From positions 319,277 through 383,276 of the forward strand of contig JAEWGW010000016.1 of the NCBI GenBank assembly GCA_023388055.1: a stretch of 64,000 nt of DNA, given 5' to 3'. A model generated the notes under the pieces. It did not search any database and had not been told where the DNA came from. It saw nothing but the letters and a program-made list of their open reading frames with translations. Shown piece by piece: positions 41,555 to 50,045 of this stretch (its first letter is position 1; every line of letters starts with the position of its first letter). A program made the position numbers and the translations under genes. Source of the DNA: Bacillota bacterium. Lineage in GTDB: Bacteria > Bacillota > Bacilli > Paenibacillales > NBRC-103111.

Positions 41555-42594
41555 TCCGTCTTCTTTCCCGAAGTCCTGCGCCGCTTCCGCCCTCCGGAAC
41601 CGCACAAAACCGGCGTACGCTGGGGGTTGCGGCAGCACTGCTGGTGCTGGTGTTCCTTGCTGCTGTCATTAGTGTTGGGGCAGGAGATATGTTCATCCGG
41701 CCTGACCGGGTGTTGGGAGCCCTCTTCGGCTATGGCTCCGACGCTCATGTTATGGTGGTGCAGAAGCTCCGGCTGCCCCGGATTCTCACCGGGCTTTTGG
41801 CGGGAGCCGCTCTGGCTGGTTCAGGCGCCATCCTGCAAGGGGTGCTGCGCAATCCCATGGCTTCCCCGGATATTATCGGGGTGACGGGAGGTGCGTCCGT
41901 AGCGGCCGTAATGTTTCTGACTTATGGGATTGGCATGAGCTCCATTGGATGGCTGCCTGTTTTTGCATTCGCCGGCGGAGTAATGGTTTCGGTGTTGTTA
42001 TATGTTCTGGCTTGGAAAAACGGCGCCTCACCTGTACGCCTGATCCTCATCGGCATCGGTATGTCCTCCTTAACCTCGGCGGGGACCACGATGATGATCA
42101 TCTTTAATCCGCGGAACGATGCGGCCATGGCCTATGTTTGGATGACGGGCTCCGTATATGCCGCGAATTGGACCAATGTGGCTACCATTCTACCGTGGGT
42201 CGCGGTACTGCTGCCCTTAGCCTTCCTGTATGCCAGACATGTCAATATCAGCCTGTTGGGGGATGAAACGGCCATCAGTGCAGGCAGCCCGGTGGAGAGC
42301 AAAAGGCGGGTGCTGCTGCTGATCAGCGTGGGACTTGCCGCATCCGCTGTTTCGGTGGCAGGCAATCTGGGTTTTGTAGGGCTGCTGGCTCCCCATATGG
42401 CAAGGCGTTTAGTGGGCTCCAATTTTGCCAGACTTCTCCCCGTCTCCGTATTGCTGGGTGCCCTGACGGTGCTGTTCGCGGATGTGGCGGGGAGAACCTT
42501 CTTCTTACCGCTGGATGTGCCTGTTGGCGTATTTACCTCCATGGTGGGGGCGCCTTTCTTCATTTATTTGTTGTACAGAAACCGGAACAGGTAA
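41551..42594 (+). CDS. FecCD-family ferric siderophore permease (subunit 2)
   Basis: This 347-residue permease pairs with the preceding one: R-L-P-R-I-L-T-G-L-L-A-G-A-A-L-A-G-S-G, L-R-N-P-M-A-S-P-D-I-I-G-V-T-G-G, G-N-L-G-F-V-G-L-L-A-P-H and D-V-P-V-G-V-F-T are typical. Start ATG 41551 overlaps the previous stop. No ABC ATPase gene lies in the operon, so a shared FhuC/YusV-type ATPase elsewhere is probably used, as known for several B. subtilis siderophore importers. The operon continues with a nitroreductase 22 bp downstream. Confidence 0.95.
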   Translation: MIRLLSRSPAPLPPSGTAQNRRTLGVAAALLVLVFLAAVISVGAGDMFIRPDRVLGALFGYGSDAHVMVVQKLRLPRILTGLLAGAALAGSGAILQGVLRNPMASPDIIGVTGGASVAAVMFLTYGIGMSSIGWLPVFAFAGGVMVSVLLYVLAWKNGASPVRLILIGIGMSSLTSAGTTMMIIFNPRNDAAMAYVWMTGSVYAANWTNVATILPWVAVLLPLAFLYARHVNISLLGDETAISAGSPVESKRRVLLLISVGLAASAVSVAGNLGFVGLLAPHMARRLVGSNFARLLPVSVLLGALTVLFADVAGRTFFLPLDVPVGVFTSMVGAPFFIYLLYRNRNR

Positions 42595-42616
42595 TTTTAA
42601 TTGAGGAGGAGATCGA

Positions 42617-43189
42617 ATGGAGCAAACGGCGAAACAAACGGCAACCCCTGTTGCGGATACGATCCGGGAGCGGAGAAGTGTCCGGGTGTTTCGAGAGGAC
42701 CCTGTGCCCCAGGAACTGGTGGAGCAGCTTCTGGATGTGGCGGTATGGGCACCCAATCATCTGAACCGTCAGCCCTGGCGGTTTATCCTCTTCCAGGGCG
42801 AGTCCCGGAAAAGCTTTGCCCAGGCTATGGTAGAAACCTATTCCGCAGAGGAGCGGGGCAAATACGGGGAGCCCAAACGGCAATATCTGGAGCAGGTTCC
42901 GGCTCATCTGATCGTCGTGATGAAGGAGGATCCGCGGCAAAAGGTTTGGGATGAGGATTACGCGGCTGTCTGCTGTCTGATCCAGAATTTCCAGCTGGCG
43001 GCTTGGGAAGTGGGGTTGGGTGTGGTCTGGAAAACCAATCACTACGGGTATGAGCCCGGGTTCCGTGAAGCTGTAGGTGTGCACCCCGGAGAAAAAATCG
43101 CCGGTGTTCTCCATATCGGATACCCCCGAATCGTGCCGGAGCCAGTAACGCGCAAATCCATAGCCAGTCTTTTGACGATACATTCGTAA
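42617..43189 (+). CDS. Nitroreductase-family protein in the iron-uptake operon
   Basis: This 190-residue FMN oxidoreductase has R-R-S-V-R-V-F for FMN binding, W-A-P-N-H-L-N-R-Q-P-W-R-F in the second FMN loop and G-L-G-V-V-W-K-T near the C-terminus. ATG 42617 follows GAGGAGG. Its place right behind the FecCD genes under a Fur-controlled promoter suggests a reductive role in iron release or siderophore processing, but many nitroreductases have other targets. No Fe-S siderophore reductase motif is present. Confidence 0.87.
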   Translation: MEQTAKQTATPVADTIRERRSVRVFREDPVPQELVEQLLDVAVWAPNHLNRQPWRFILFQGESRKSFAQAMVETYSAEERGKYGEPKRQYLEQVPAHLIVVMKEDPRQKVWDEDYAAVCCLIQNFQLAAWEVGLGVVWKTNHYGYEPGFREAVGVHPGEKIAGVLHIGYPRIVPEPVTRKSIASLLTIHS

Positions 43190-43228
43190 ACCAGCCTAAT
43201 TTTTCTTTCCTCCTGCTAAAGGAACGGT

Positions 43229-43255
43229 TATACTGTTAAGTGATAATCATTCTCA
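43229..43255 (+). promoter_or_regulatory. Promoter -10 and Fur box of the Btr-like regulator gene
   Basis: TATACT (43229-43234) is a good -10 (no clear -35). TGATAATCATTCTCA (43241-43255) matches the 7-1-7 Fur motif with one mismatch, at the predicted start of transcription. Confidence 0.75.
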
Positions 43256-43277
43256 AAACCTCGCGGGAGGATAGAAA

Positions 43278-44864
43278 ATGACGGCCTGTATACAAACCTC
43301 CGGCTCTCCTTTTATGGTTCTGACGGGTATATTCAAGCGAAGCTTGAAGCCGTCGGGCGGATTGGCGAGACGGATTCCTTGCCCGATGCTGGTGATGGTC
43401 ACCGCAGGGGAAGGGCTGTTACGTCTGGATGGACGGGTGCTGCGGTTAAAGACCGGGCATCTGGTTCACCTTGCACCTTCCATGCGGGCAGAGCTGTATC
43501 CCCAGGAAGGGAATATGGAATACACTGTGCTATTGTACCGGACTTGGTTGTTGGGGCGAAAAGGCAAACACTGGACAAGCAGTTGGGCCGCTGGGGCTGC
43601 TGCCGATTTGCCTCAGGGGCTTATCCGTCTGGCAGATTTTGCTTCCGTACTGGAGCGGCTGGCTCTGCTTGATGCGGCAGAACGTACGGGCAGGCAGCAG
43701 GTGCAGCAGCTTTTTTCGTCTTTTCTTCAGACGATATCTCAGGAGATGCTGGCAGAGGCGGCCAAAGCCTCAGGTGAAGGCATTCTGGATGGGAGTATCG
43801 CGTATATGCACCGCCATTACCGGGAAAAAATCCGTCTGCAGACCCTGGCTGAGCTGGCCGGTTTAACACCTACCTCATATTCGCGGAGCTTCAAAAAAGC
43901 CATGGGCGTCACGCCGGTAGATTATCTAAACGGCATCCGCATCCATCAGTCCAAGCTGCTGCTTAATCAACCGGATGCCACTGTTAGCGGGGCTGCTCAA
44001 TCCGCCGGTTTTGGCAATGAATTTTATTTCAGCCGTGTGTTCAAACGGGAAACCGGGATTTCACCGGCGATGTTTATGAAACGGAAGCAGCTGCGGATTG
44101 CAGTGGCCTGCTGTATGCGCTACGAGGATTGCCTCCGCTCCATAGGGGTGGAGCCGGTTTCCGCCATGAACGGGCTTGTGCATATCCGGCTGCCCGGACA
44201 GGAGGAAACCTTAGCCGAGTTTCAGCATCGGCAGTTGGAGGCGATCCGGCATGCCAGGCCGGACGTGATTTTGGCGGATGTCCGCCATCAGCGCTTCAGC
44301 GCGGATCTCCAGCAGATCGCGCCTACTGTGATGCTGGAATTTTCCACGGATTGGCGCAAGGTGCACTACCAATTGGCCGGGCTGGTGGGCCGGGAAGAGG
44401 AAGCGAAAGCGAGCATACAATTGATTGAACAGCGTATTGCAATGGCGCGGAGGCTGCTTGCGGCGGAAAGCGCCGGCCGGAGCTTCAGCTACCTCCGTTT
44501 GTACGGTGTGAAAATCAGAGTACAGGGGATGACCGGCCATCCCCTAAATGCGCTTCTGTACCAGGAACTAGGTCTTGCACCGAGCAGCAGTGTGCCGCTG
44601 CGTGAGGCCTATTATGAATACGGATGGGACGAGCTGGCTCACTCCGGGGTGGAGGATATGTTTCTTTACGATGATCCTGACCGTTCGCCGGATGAAGCCG
44701 TTTTGTTCGCTAGGCTGCAGGCTGCCTCGACGGAGAGGGAGAGTGAGGGACACCGCCTGTTTACCTCCTCCAACTGGATCGGAAAAAGCTGGTCGCCCTT
44801 AGGTCAGCGGCAAATTATTGACGAACTTCTGGGGCTGGAGCTAAGCTGCAGCTTAAAAAGCTGA
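43278..44864 (+). CDS. AraC-family regulator fused to a siderophore-binding domain (Btr-like)
   Basis: This 528-residue protein has a cupin-like N-terminal part (about 1-120), a double helix-turn-helix of AraC type (about 175-270; L-A-E-L-A-G-L-T-P-T-S-Y-S-R and G-F-G-N-E-F-Y-F-S-R-V-F-K), and a C-terminal class III substrate-binding domain (about 275-528; A-R-P-D-V-I-L-A-D). B. subtilis Btr has this same architecture: it binds its siderophore and activates the matching importer. The adjoining uptake operon is the likely target. ATG 43278 follows GCGGGAGG. Lack of a signal peptide confirms that the binding domain is a cytoplasmic sensor. Confidence 0.92.
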   Translation: MTACIQTSGSPFMVLTGIFKRSLKPSGGLARRIPCPMLVMVTAGEGLLRLDGRVLRLKTGHLVHLAPSMRAELYPQEGNMEYTVLLYRTWLLGRKGKHWTSSWAAGAAADLPQGLIRLADFASVLERLALLDAAERTGRQQVQQLFSSFLQTISQEMLAEAAKASGEGILDGSIAYMHRHYREKIRLQTLAELAGLTPTSYSRSFKKAMGVTPVDYLNGIRIHQSKLLLNQPDATVSGAAQSAGFGNEFYFSRVFKRETGISPAMFMKRKQLRIAVACCMRYEDCLRSIGVEPVSAMNGLVHIRLPGQEETLAEFQHRQLEAIRHARPDVILADVRHQRFSADLQQIAPTVMLEFSTDWRKVHYQLAGLVGREEEAKASIQLIEQRIAMARRLLAAESAGRSFSYLRLYGVKIRVQGMTGHPLNALLYQELGLAPSSSVPLREAYYEYGWDELAHSGVEDMFLYDDPDRSPDEAVLFARLQAASTERESEGHRLFTSSNWIGKSWSPLGQRQIIDELLGLELSCSLKS

Positions 44865-44902
44865 TTGAACCAGGTGCCCGGTTTTCTCGTCAAAACCGAT
44901 GG

Positions 44903-44930
44903 AAGGCTTGCCGAATAGGCAGGCTTTTTG
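44903..44930 (+). terminator. Terminator after the Btr-like gene
   Basis: AAGGCTTGCC pairs with GGCAGGCTT (one bulge), followed by T5. Confidence 0.75.
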
Positions 44931-45004
44931 TTTTGTCTTTATTTTCGTTCTGCTTTTGACGATAATGATAAGGAGAAGTTTAACAAAAGTGAGGTGGACG
45001 TGAT

Positions 45005-45865
45005 TTGAACAGCAAGCGGAAAAAGGTAGCTTTTCTCGCATTTCTGCTTACGGGCGCTTTTGCGGCAGGGGCTGCGGCATCCAACGGAATCGAGCGGGTG
45101 GACGCGTTTCTCCGTCCGGATTTTAAGCTGATTGTAGACGGCAAAACCGCACAGCTGAACAACCCGATTCTGGTTTATAACGATACCAGCTATTTGCCGA
45201 TTAGAGAAATCAGCGGTTTGTTAGGGGCTGATGTGAATTGGAATAATTCTTCTAATACAGCCTACGTGAATTCTCGTTTTGATGGACAGCCTTCTGCACC
45301 AGTGGATAATGGCGAATACAAGGAAATTGAGATGAAGAATCCCAATCCTATGTTTTTCAAATATTTGGGTAGAGATTATGGAGTTATGACCTTCTATGGG
45401 GACACAAACATTTACTACCGGGTTACAGATCTAAACCGAATGGGTATTAATACCGCAGGAGTATTGAAGTATCGCGACACCAATACTCATGATTTGTATA
45501 TCACAGAGGAAGATGTACAAAAGCTTTGGAAAGAAACACCGGAACCCCAATGGAATACGGGAGTAATTATGTCCGGCATCTATGACGCGAAACTAAAAGA
45601 ATATTTCCAAGCTATGGTTAATGATGTTAAGGCACTACTTCCATACAACATCAATACATATAAGTATCTTTATCCTTTTACCACAGTCTTTTTTATAGAC
45701 GCAATTGATGATCACCCCGAATTTTACTCCATGTATTATCGAAATGATCAGGGTGGAACAGGTGTTATTATGGTTCAAGTTCAAAAAGATAATGGACAAT
45801 TTATCCGCCGATCCTACTCTTACGTTGAACTCGAATATATGCATAAGTTCTTTAATAAAGAATGA
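45005..45865 (+). CDS. Secreted protein with copper-amine-oxidase-type N-terminal stalk domain
   Basis: This 286-residue protein starts with a signal peptide (K-R-K-K ... A-A-G-A-A-A-S). Residues about 35-95 form the Cu_amine_oxidN1 stalk (L-I-V-D-G-K-T, L-P-I-R-E-I-S-G-L-L-G-A-D-V-N-W-N), common in Paenibacillus surface proteins and unrelated to oxidase activity. The rest is unknown. The start is TTG 45005 with GAGGTGG 7 bp upstream. Codon and base composition change inside the gene: from about 45240 on it is clearly more AT-rich than its 5' part and neighbours, suggesting a mosaic origin. A terminator follows. Confidence 0.8.
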   Translation: MNSKRKKVAFLAFLLTGAFAAGAAASNGIERVDAFLRPDFKLIVDGKTAQLNNPILVYNDTSYLPIREISGLLGADVNWNNSSNTAYVNSRFDGQPSAPVDNGEYKEIEMKNPNPMFFKYLGRDYGVMTFYGDTNIYYRVTDLNRMGINTAGVLKYRDTNTHDLYITEEDVQKLWKETPEPQWNTGVIMSGIYDAKLKEYFQAMVNDVKALLPYNINTYKYLYPFTTVFFIDAIDDHPEFYSMYYRNDQGGTGVIMVQVQKDNGQFIRRSYSYVELEYMHKFFNKE

Positions 45866-45877
45866 GCTGAAAAAATA

Positions 45878-45902
45878 GCCACCTTTACAACGGTGGTTTT
45901 TT
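45878..45902 (+). terminator. Terminator after the stalk-domain gene
   Basis: GCCACC pairs with GGTGGT (8-base loop), followed by T6. Confidence 0.85.
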
Positions 45903-46033
45903 CATCCTATGTTTATCTTCCGAATTTAAATGTTAGAGTACCGCGGCTGTCGGGTATTATATCCACTCCACCGCACGGACTCCAAAAATGATATAATGCC
46001 TCTTTTGAACCAAGTAAGGAAAGGACCATCTCC

Positions 46034-46879
46034 ATGAGCCAATTCGAACAAATCAGCGAGCACATTTGGATCATGCATGCAGAGCATGAGACGGACCGGC
46101 CCATTCTTGCTGCCGTCGTCGGGGAAAGGCGGACCCTGCTGATGGACGCCGGAGCTTCGCCTGCCCATGCCGCCCAATTCCGGCAGGAGCTGATCAACCG
46201 GAGCTTGCGCCTGCCGGATATTGCGATGCTGACCCACTGGCATTGGGATCATAGCTTCGGGCTGTCCGCGTGGAATATACCCGCTATCGGCGTGAGGGAG
46301 ACGGCTGAATACTTGGGCCGACTGAAGGGACTGGACTGGTCGGATGAAACCCTCAACGATCTGGTCCGGCGGCAGATTATTAATGAAAGCAGCGCCTCGC
46401 ATATCCGATTGGAGTACGGGGCTGAACGAAGGATTGAGATTCGGGAGCCGGATATTCTCTTTGAAAAGAAGCTGGAGCTGAACCTGGGCGGGGTGAGCTG
46501 TGAAATCCATCATGTAGGCGGGGACCATGCCGGGGACTCCTGCTATCTGTATGTCCGGGAGGATAAAACCTTGTTCCTGGGGGATGCTCTGGGACCCTCC
46601 GTTTATGGAGGCCTACGGAGGTATACCAGCGGCGAGTTTCTAAGATTGACCGATGCAGCCTTCCATTTTGACGCTCATCTATATGTAGAATCGCATTCCA
46701 ACCCCGTAGGAAAAGCGGAGTTCCATCAGGATGTCGATCGGTATGTAGAGCTGGCCCGTTTGGTAGGGGTATACGGCAAGGACCAGTCCAAAATTGCAGC
46801 TGGTTTGAAGCGTTTCCTGCAGGTGCAGGAGCTTCCCCAAGAATTTGTTAATGCAATGGAATGGTTTTTGACGGACTAG
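46034..46879 (+). CDS. Metallo-beta-lactamase-fold hydrolase
   Basis: This 281-residue protein has the MBL metal motif T-H-W-H-W-D-H (H68, H70, D72, H73), a later H in V-G-G-D-H-A-G-D, and L-F-L-G-D-A for the bridging Asp. Substrate is unknown; relatives include glyoxalase II-like and lactonase-like enzymes. No signal peptide. A TATAAT lies about 40 bp upstream of ATG 46034, which follows GTAAGGAAAGGA. The TAG stop is directly followed by one end of the palindromic repeat family seen at 34974. Confidence 0.88.
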   Translation: MSQFEQISEHIWIMHAEHETDRPILAAVVGERRTLLMDAGASPAHAAQFRQELINRSLRLPDIAMLTHWHWDHSFGLSAWNIPAIGVRETAEYLGRLKGLDWSDETLNDLVRRQIINESSASHIRLEYGAERRIEIREPDILFEKKLELNLGGVSCEIHHVGGDHAGDSCYLYVREDKTLFLGDALGPSVYGGLRRYTSGEFLRLTDAAFHFDAHLYVESHSNPVGKAEFHQDVDRYVELARLVGVYGKDQSKIAAGLKRFLQVQELPQEFVNAMEWFLTD

Positions 46880-46896
46880 GAGCTGTCTTCAAACCC
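46880..46896. repeat. Solitary end of the palindromic repeat family
   Basis: GAGCTGTCTTCAAACCC matches the left terminus at 34974 (GGGCTGTCTTCAAACTC) at 15 of 17 positions. As there, it begins right after a TAG stop codon. No partner arm is found nearby, so it is a remnant or a hybrid terminus. Confidence 0.5.
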
Positions 46897-47738
46897 TAAT
46901 GGGCGGCTTGTTCGATATAAACGGTAAGCTCATCAACCGACCGGGGGAGGGGCAGACATCCGTCCAGCATCCCTCGGGAAATTAGGGTTTGGAACAGCTT
47001 CAGAACAGCGGGCTGCTTCAGGTTCACCTCCCGCAATCGCTCTACATCCGCGAACACAGCCGCCGGGGCAGCCTTCACCAGCACCTTCCCCTCATGGAAC
47101 AGGGCCACCTGATCCGCCCAGGCGAAGGCCCTATCCACATCATGGGTAGACAGGATGACGGTTATTCCTTTTGCGCTCAGTCCATCGATAATCTTCTCCA
47201 CCAGCTCCGCATGTTTAGGGTCGAGAGCAGCTGCAGGTTCGTCCAACATCACCACATCCGGCTCCATAACCAGAATATCGGCGATGGAGACTCTTTTTTT
47301 CTGACCTCCGCTTAAAAAATGAACCGGCTTATCCTGAAACGGGGTAATCCCCATTTCCTTAATAATCCCTTCCACCCGCAGTCTCACTTCCTGCTCTGCA
47401 AGTCCCAGGTTCATCGGCCCGAAGGAGATTTCTCCGTACACGTCTGCGCTGAATAATTGATGGTCAGGGTCCTGGAACACAATCCCCACTCTTCGCCGCA
47501 GAGCCAGCAGCCCCTTGGCCGTGTAGCGTACCGGCTCTCCTTCCAGATAGACGGTGCCCTCGCTTGGCTGATGCACCCCGTTGAGGCAGAGGAAGAAGGT
47601 GGATTTCCCCGAGCCGTTAGCGCCCATAACCGCCAGCTTTTCCCCGCGTTGAATCTGCAGATTCACTCCATTAAGCGCACAGGTGCCATCCGGATACCTA
47701 TAATGAAGATTTATTGCTTCTAATATAGGTGTGTCCAT
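46896..47738 (-). CDS. cbiO: Cobalt ECF transporter ATPase
   Basis: This 280-residue ABC ATPase has Walker A G-A-N-G-S-G-K-S-T, Q-loop V-F-Q-D-P-D-H-Q-L-F, signature L-S-G-G-Q-K-K-R, Walker B V-V-M-L-D-E-P and the His switch S-T-H-D-V-D. V-F-Q-D-P-D-x-Q is typical of energy-coupling-factor ATPases. It powers Co(II) import with CbiM, CbiN and CbiQ, encoded just upstream. ATG 47738 follows AAGGTG and is 2 bp after cbiQ; the longer open frame lacks a start site. It is the last gene of the riboswitch-controlled operon. Confidence 0.95.
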   Translation of the reverse strand: MDTPILEAINLHYRYPDGTCALNGVNLQIQRGEKLAVMGANGSGKSTFFLCLNGVHQPSEGTVYLEGEPVRYTAKGLLALRRRVGIVFQDPDHQLFSADVYGEISFGPMNLGLAEQEVRLRVEGIIKEMGITPFQDKPVHFLSGGQKKRVSIADILVMEPDVVMLDEPAAALDPKHAELVEKIIDGLSAKGITVILSTHDVDRAFAWADQVALFHEGKVLVKAAPAAVFADVERLREVNLKQPAVLKLFQTLISRGMLDGCLPLPRSVDELTVYIEQAAH

Positions 47739-47740
47739 GT

Positions 47741-48526
47741 TCACCTTATCCCTCCATACAAACTGCATATTATCGCTAATCCGGTGAAAAAGAAAAAGAA
47801 CAGAAAAACCCATACTTTTTCCCGTATCGTCGCGGGGCGGCTTCTCCCCAGAACCTGAATCTGTCCGCTATAGCCCCTGGCTTCCATGGCATCATAGAGC
47901 GTTGAGGCTTTGCTTAACGCCCGCTGCAGCAGAATAGCTGACATCAGCCCGATGCTCCGAAGAGACGTCCGGAAGTCCTTATTGCCCAGACGGCATTGCT
48001 GCGCCCGCTGAATGGAGGAGGCCAGCTCCAGCAGGACAAACACAAACCGGTACATCAGAAACATCAGCTCAATCACAAGGGCAGGGCAGCGGATATAACG
48101 GAGAACCGCCACAATATCTGCCAAGGGAGTAGTCAATGTGAGAAAGTACAGACAGGAGACGGCAGACAGTGATGTGGCTGCGAGCCTGAAGCCGTACAGA
48201 AGGGAGGGAGCATCTGTAACCAGATAACGGGAGCCTAGCTTAAGGGAAAGAATAGATGATGGAACCTCAGACAAGTGTAATATAATGGAAATAGTGCTAA
48301 TAAGGAGAAAACCTAGTGGAAGAAGCAGGAGCCGTGAATAACGCCGAAAGGGCGTCCCCCCGATCTTAACGGTGAGACAGCCCATCACTGCTGTGATACA
48401 TAACGACACAATAAAGGAACGTGCTGCTACACACAGTACAAGCGCTCCCGCTGCAAAAGCCGCTTTCAGGCCGGGGCTTGTATGCCGCAGCCGGGAGGAG
48501 TAAGCTAGCTTATCAATGAGAATCAT
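47741..48526 (-). CDS. cbiQ: Cobalt ECF transporter T component
   Basis: This 261-residue membrane protein has about five to six helices and the CbiQ coupling motifs A-M-E-A-R-G-Y-S-G near residue 220 and R-x-x-x-x-A-R-S-type charged segments. It links the ATPase to the CbiM substrate subunit. ATG 48526 overlaps the end of cbiN by 4 bp. Helix ends are unusually Phe-rich (V-F-L-F-F-F-F-F-F-T). Confidence 0.93.
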   Translation of the reverse strand: MILIDKLAYSSRLRHTSPGLKAAFAAGALVLCVAARSFIVSLCITAVMGCLTVKIGGTPFRRYSRLLLLPLGFLLISTISIILHLSEVPSSILSLKLGSRYLVTDAPSLLYGFRLAATSLSAVSCLYFLTLTTPLADIVAVLRYIRCPALVIELMFLMYRFVFVLLELASSIQRAQQCRLGNKDFRTSLRSIGLMSAILLQRALSKASTLYDAMEARGYSGQIQVLGRSRPATIREKVWVFLFFFFFTGLAIICSLYGGIR

Positions 48527-48828
48527 ACATGCCCTTCTGGAGCGGGTTTATATTTTTTGCGGGAAACCAGATAACCGAAGCCAAAACCGATCACACCTGC
48601 ACCCATGGCTGCCTGCAAGGAAAATAAAAGGCTTTCAGTTTCCCCTCCGGGAGGTTCAATCAGGCTTTGGGCCCAAGGCTCATATTCAGGAGCCAGTTCT
48701 GCTATTGCCTCCTCCGCCTTGCCGTCAGCTCCGCTGAATTCTGAATCTTTTATGATCAAGAGAGGAATTGCTGCAATCACAACCGCCGTTACGAAAAGAA
48801 CGACTACTGTTTTGAATGTCCGACTCAT
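48523..48828 (-). CDS. cbiN: Cobalt transporter accessory subunit
   Basis: This 101-residue protein has a helix at each end (about 8-27 and 72-92) with an acidic extracytoplasmic loop (F-S-G-A-D-G-K-A-E-E-A-I-A-E), the standard CbiN layout. CbiN loads Co(II) onto CbiM. The conserved order cbiM-N-Q-O and 4-bp overlap with cbiQ support it. Confidence 0.93.
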   Translation of the reverse strand: MSRTFKTVVVLFVTAVVIAAIPLLIIKDSEFSGADGKAEEAIAELAPEYEPWAQSLIEPPGGETESLLFSLQAAMGAGVIGFGFGYLVSRKKYKPAPEGHV

Positions 48829-48830
48829 GC

Positions 48831-49571
48831 TTATGCCTCCTTGTAATAACGCAGCTCGCTCAACTCAGGCTTTGCGTAGCTTTCCAGGCCGATTACGACG
48901 ATCACTGTGAAAATCCCCTCCACAATGGCCAGCGGAATCTGGGTGATGGCGAAAATCCCCGCGAACTTCACAAATGCCTCCATGATGCTGCCGTTATGAT
49001 GGGCCAAAGCCAGCTGAAGGCTGGTTACGATGTAGGTGAACAGGTTGCCCAAGGAAGCTGCAAGGAAGATGGCCGGTTTTTTGTTAAGCTTCAGCTTCAG
49101 GGAAAGCTTGTAGATGCCGTAGGAAACAAAAGGTCCGGCAATAGCCATAGAAAAGGTGTTGGCACCTAAGGTAGTAAGCCCGCCGTGGGCAAGCAATATC
49201 GCTTGGAACAGCAGCACAATAATGCCCAATATACTCATCACACTAGGGCCGAACAGAATGGCGCCGAGTCCTGTGCCGGTTGGGTGGGAGCTGCTGCCGG
49301 TAACCGAGGGGATTTTCAGGGCGGACAAAACGAAGGCATAGGCGCCCACCATGGCCAAAATCAGCAATGTTTTCCGGTTACGCTCGACAATTCTGCGTAT
49401 GGAGATAACCCCTGCGGCAAGAAAAGGAATACACAATGCACCCCAGGCAATACAGGCGCCTAAAGGCAGATACCCTTCCATAATGTGCATGGCATTGGCA
49501 GCCGGCATCACCCCGAACAGCATAGCTATGGCTGCTGCTGCAGCAATCCAACGCTTTTGGACAGTTGACAT
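48831..49571 (-). CDS. cbiM: Cobalt-binding S component
   Basis: This 246-residue protein carries a signal peptide (M-S-T-V-Q-K-R-W ... P-A-A-N-A) after which the mature chain begins M-H-I-M-E-G-Y-L-P, the strongly conserved CbiM N-terminus whose Met-His forms the metal site. H-P-T-G-T-G-L-G and N-T-F-S-M-A-I-A-G-P-F are further landmarks. ATG 49571 follows a GGGGGT site. A cobalamin riboswitch with terminator precedes it, so cobalt import is shut off when B12 is plentiful. Confidence 0.95.
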   Translation of the reverse strand: MSTVQKRWIAAAAAIAMLFGVMPAANAMHIMEGYLPLGACIAWGALCIPFLAAGVISIRRIVERNRKTLLILAMVGAYAFVLSALKIPSVTGSSSHPTGTGLGAILFGPSVMSILGIIVLLFQAILLAHGGLTTLGANTFSMAIAGPFVSYGIYKLSLKLKLNKKPAIFLAASLGNLFTYIVTSLQLALAHHNGSIMEAFVKFAGIFAITQIPLAIVEGIFTVIVVIGLESYAKPELSELRYYKEA

Positions 49572-49603
49572 GGTTTTACCCCCAGAAAGTTTTTCGCAAA
49601 ATG

Positions 49604-49634
49604 AAAAAACCGCCTCTGCGGGCGGCAGGGCGGC
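49604..49634 (-). terminator. Expression-platform terminator of the cobalamin riboswitch
   Basis: On the minus strand CCGCC pairs with GGCGG (extended by GC-rich flanks), followed by T6, 33 bp before cbiM. It is placed to stop leader transcription when ligand is bound. Confidence 0.85.
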
Positions 49635-49774
49635 TTGGAAAGCCAACGGGCATAAATCCGGACCAAGCCATCGGGATAACACGTGGCTTCGAAAGGGCTG
49701 TACGCAAAAAATGCGCAAAACCACTGCCGGAATACTGCACGTTCTGTCGCTCGCAGAACTCTTCTGTGCTTCAT

Positions 49775-49936
49775 CCATCAAGCAGGTCTTCCGGCTCTAG
49801 CGTCAGCACCGTTTCCTCCTTCCCGGTTTCCCAGTGGATCATTGGAGACGGCTCTGCTATTACGGCGGCGGGACCGCGCGGGATTTTCACCCGGCTTCCC
49901 TTTTAATCCCCGGCGGTTGGCAGGGGAACTTGATGG
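49775..49936 (-). promoter_or_regulatory. Cobalamin riboswitch (aptamer) upstream of cbiMNQO
   Basis: Reading the minus strand, the aptamer shows the conserved core GGGAAGCCGGGTGAAA (around 49907-49888), the CCACTGGGAA segment, and the B12 box AGCCGGAAGACCTGC (49796-49782). P1 is formed by CCATCAAG at the 5' end (49936-49929) and CTTGATGG at the 3' end (49782-49775), a perfect 8-bp match. A downstream hairpin (GTTCTG/CAGAAC near 49741-49758) and the terminator at 49604-49634 complete the switch. The ligand is an adenosyl- or other cobalamin. Confidence 0.95.
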
Positions 49937-49985
49937 TACAGATATTTAATTTCAATAAAATTCCAATTACACAACAGTCAGTCTT

Positions 49986-50014
49986 AATCTACTGGAACGG
50001 TTGGCGGATGTCAA
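49986..50014 (-). promoter_or_regulatory. Promoter of the riboswitch-cbiMNQO transcript
   Basis: On the minus strand, perfect TTGACA (50014-50009), 17-bp spacer and TAGATT (49991-49986). The predicted start near 49979 leaves about 43 nt before the aptamer. Confidence 0.75.
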
Positions 50015-50045
50015 TGTCCAATTTGCAAACTTTTTTGGGTGGACC

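Noticed and set aside
44956..44975. Possible Fur box before the stalk-domain gene
   Set aside because: The left half matches (GATAATGATAA), but the right half does not form the palindrome.
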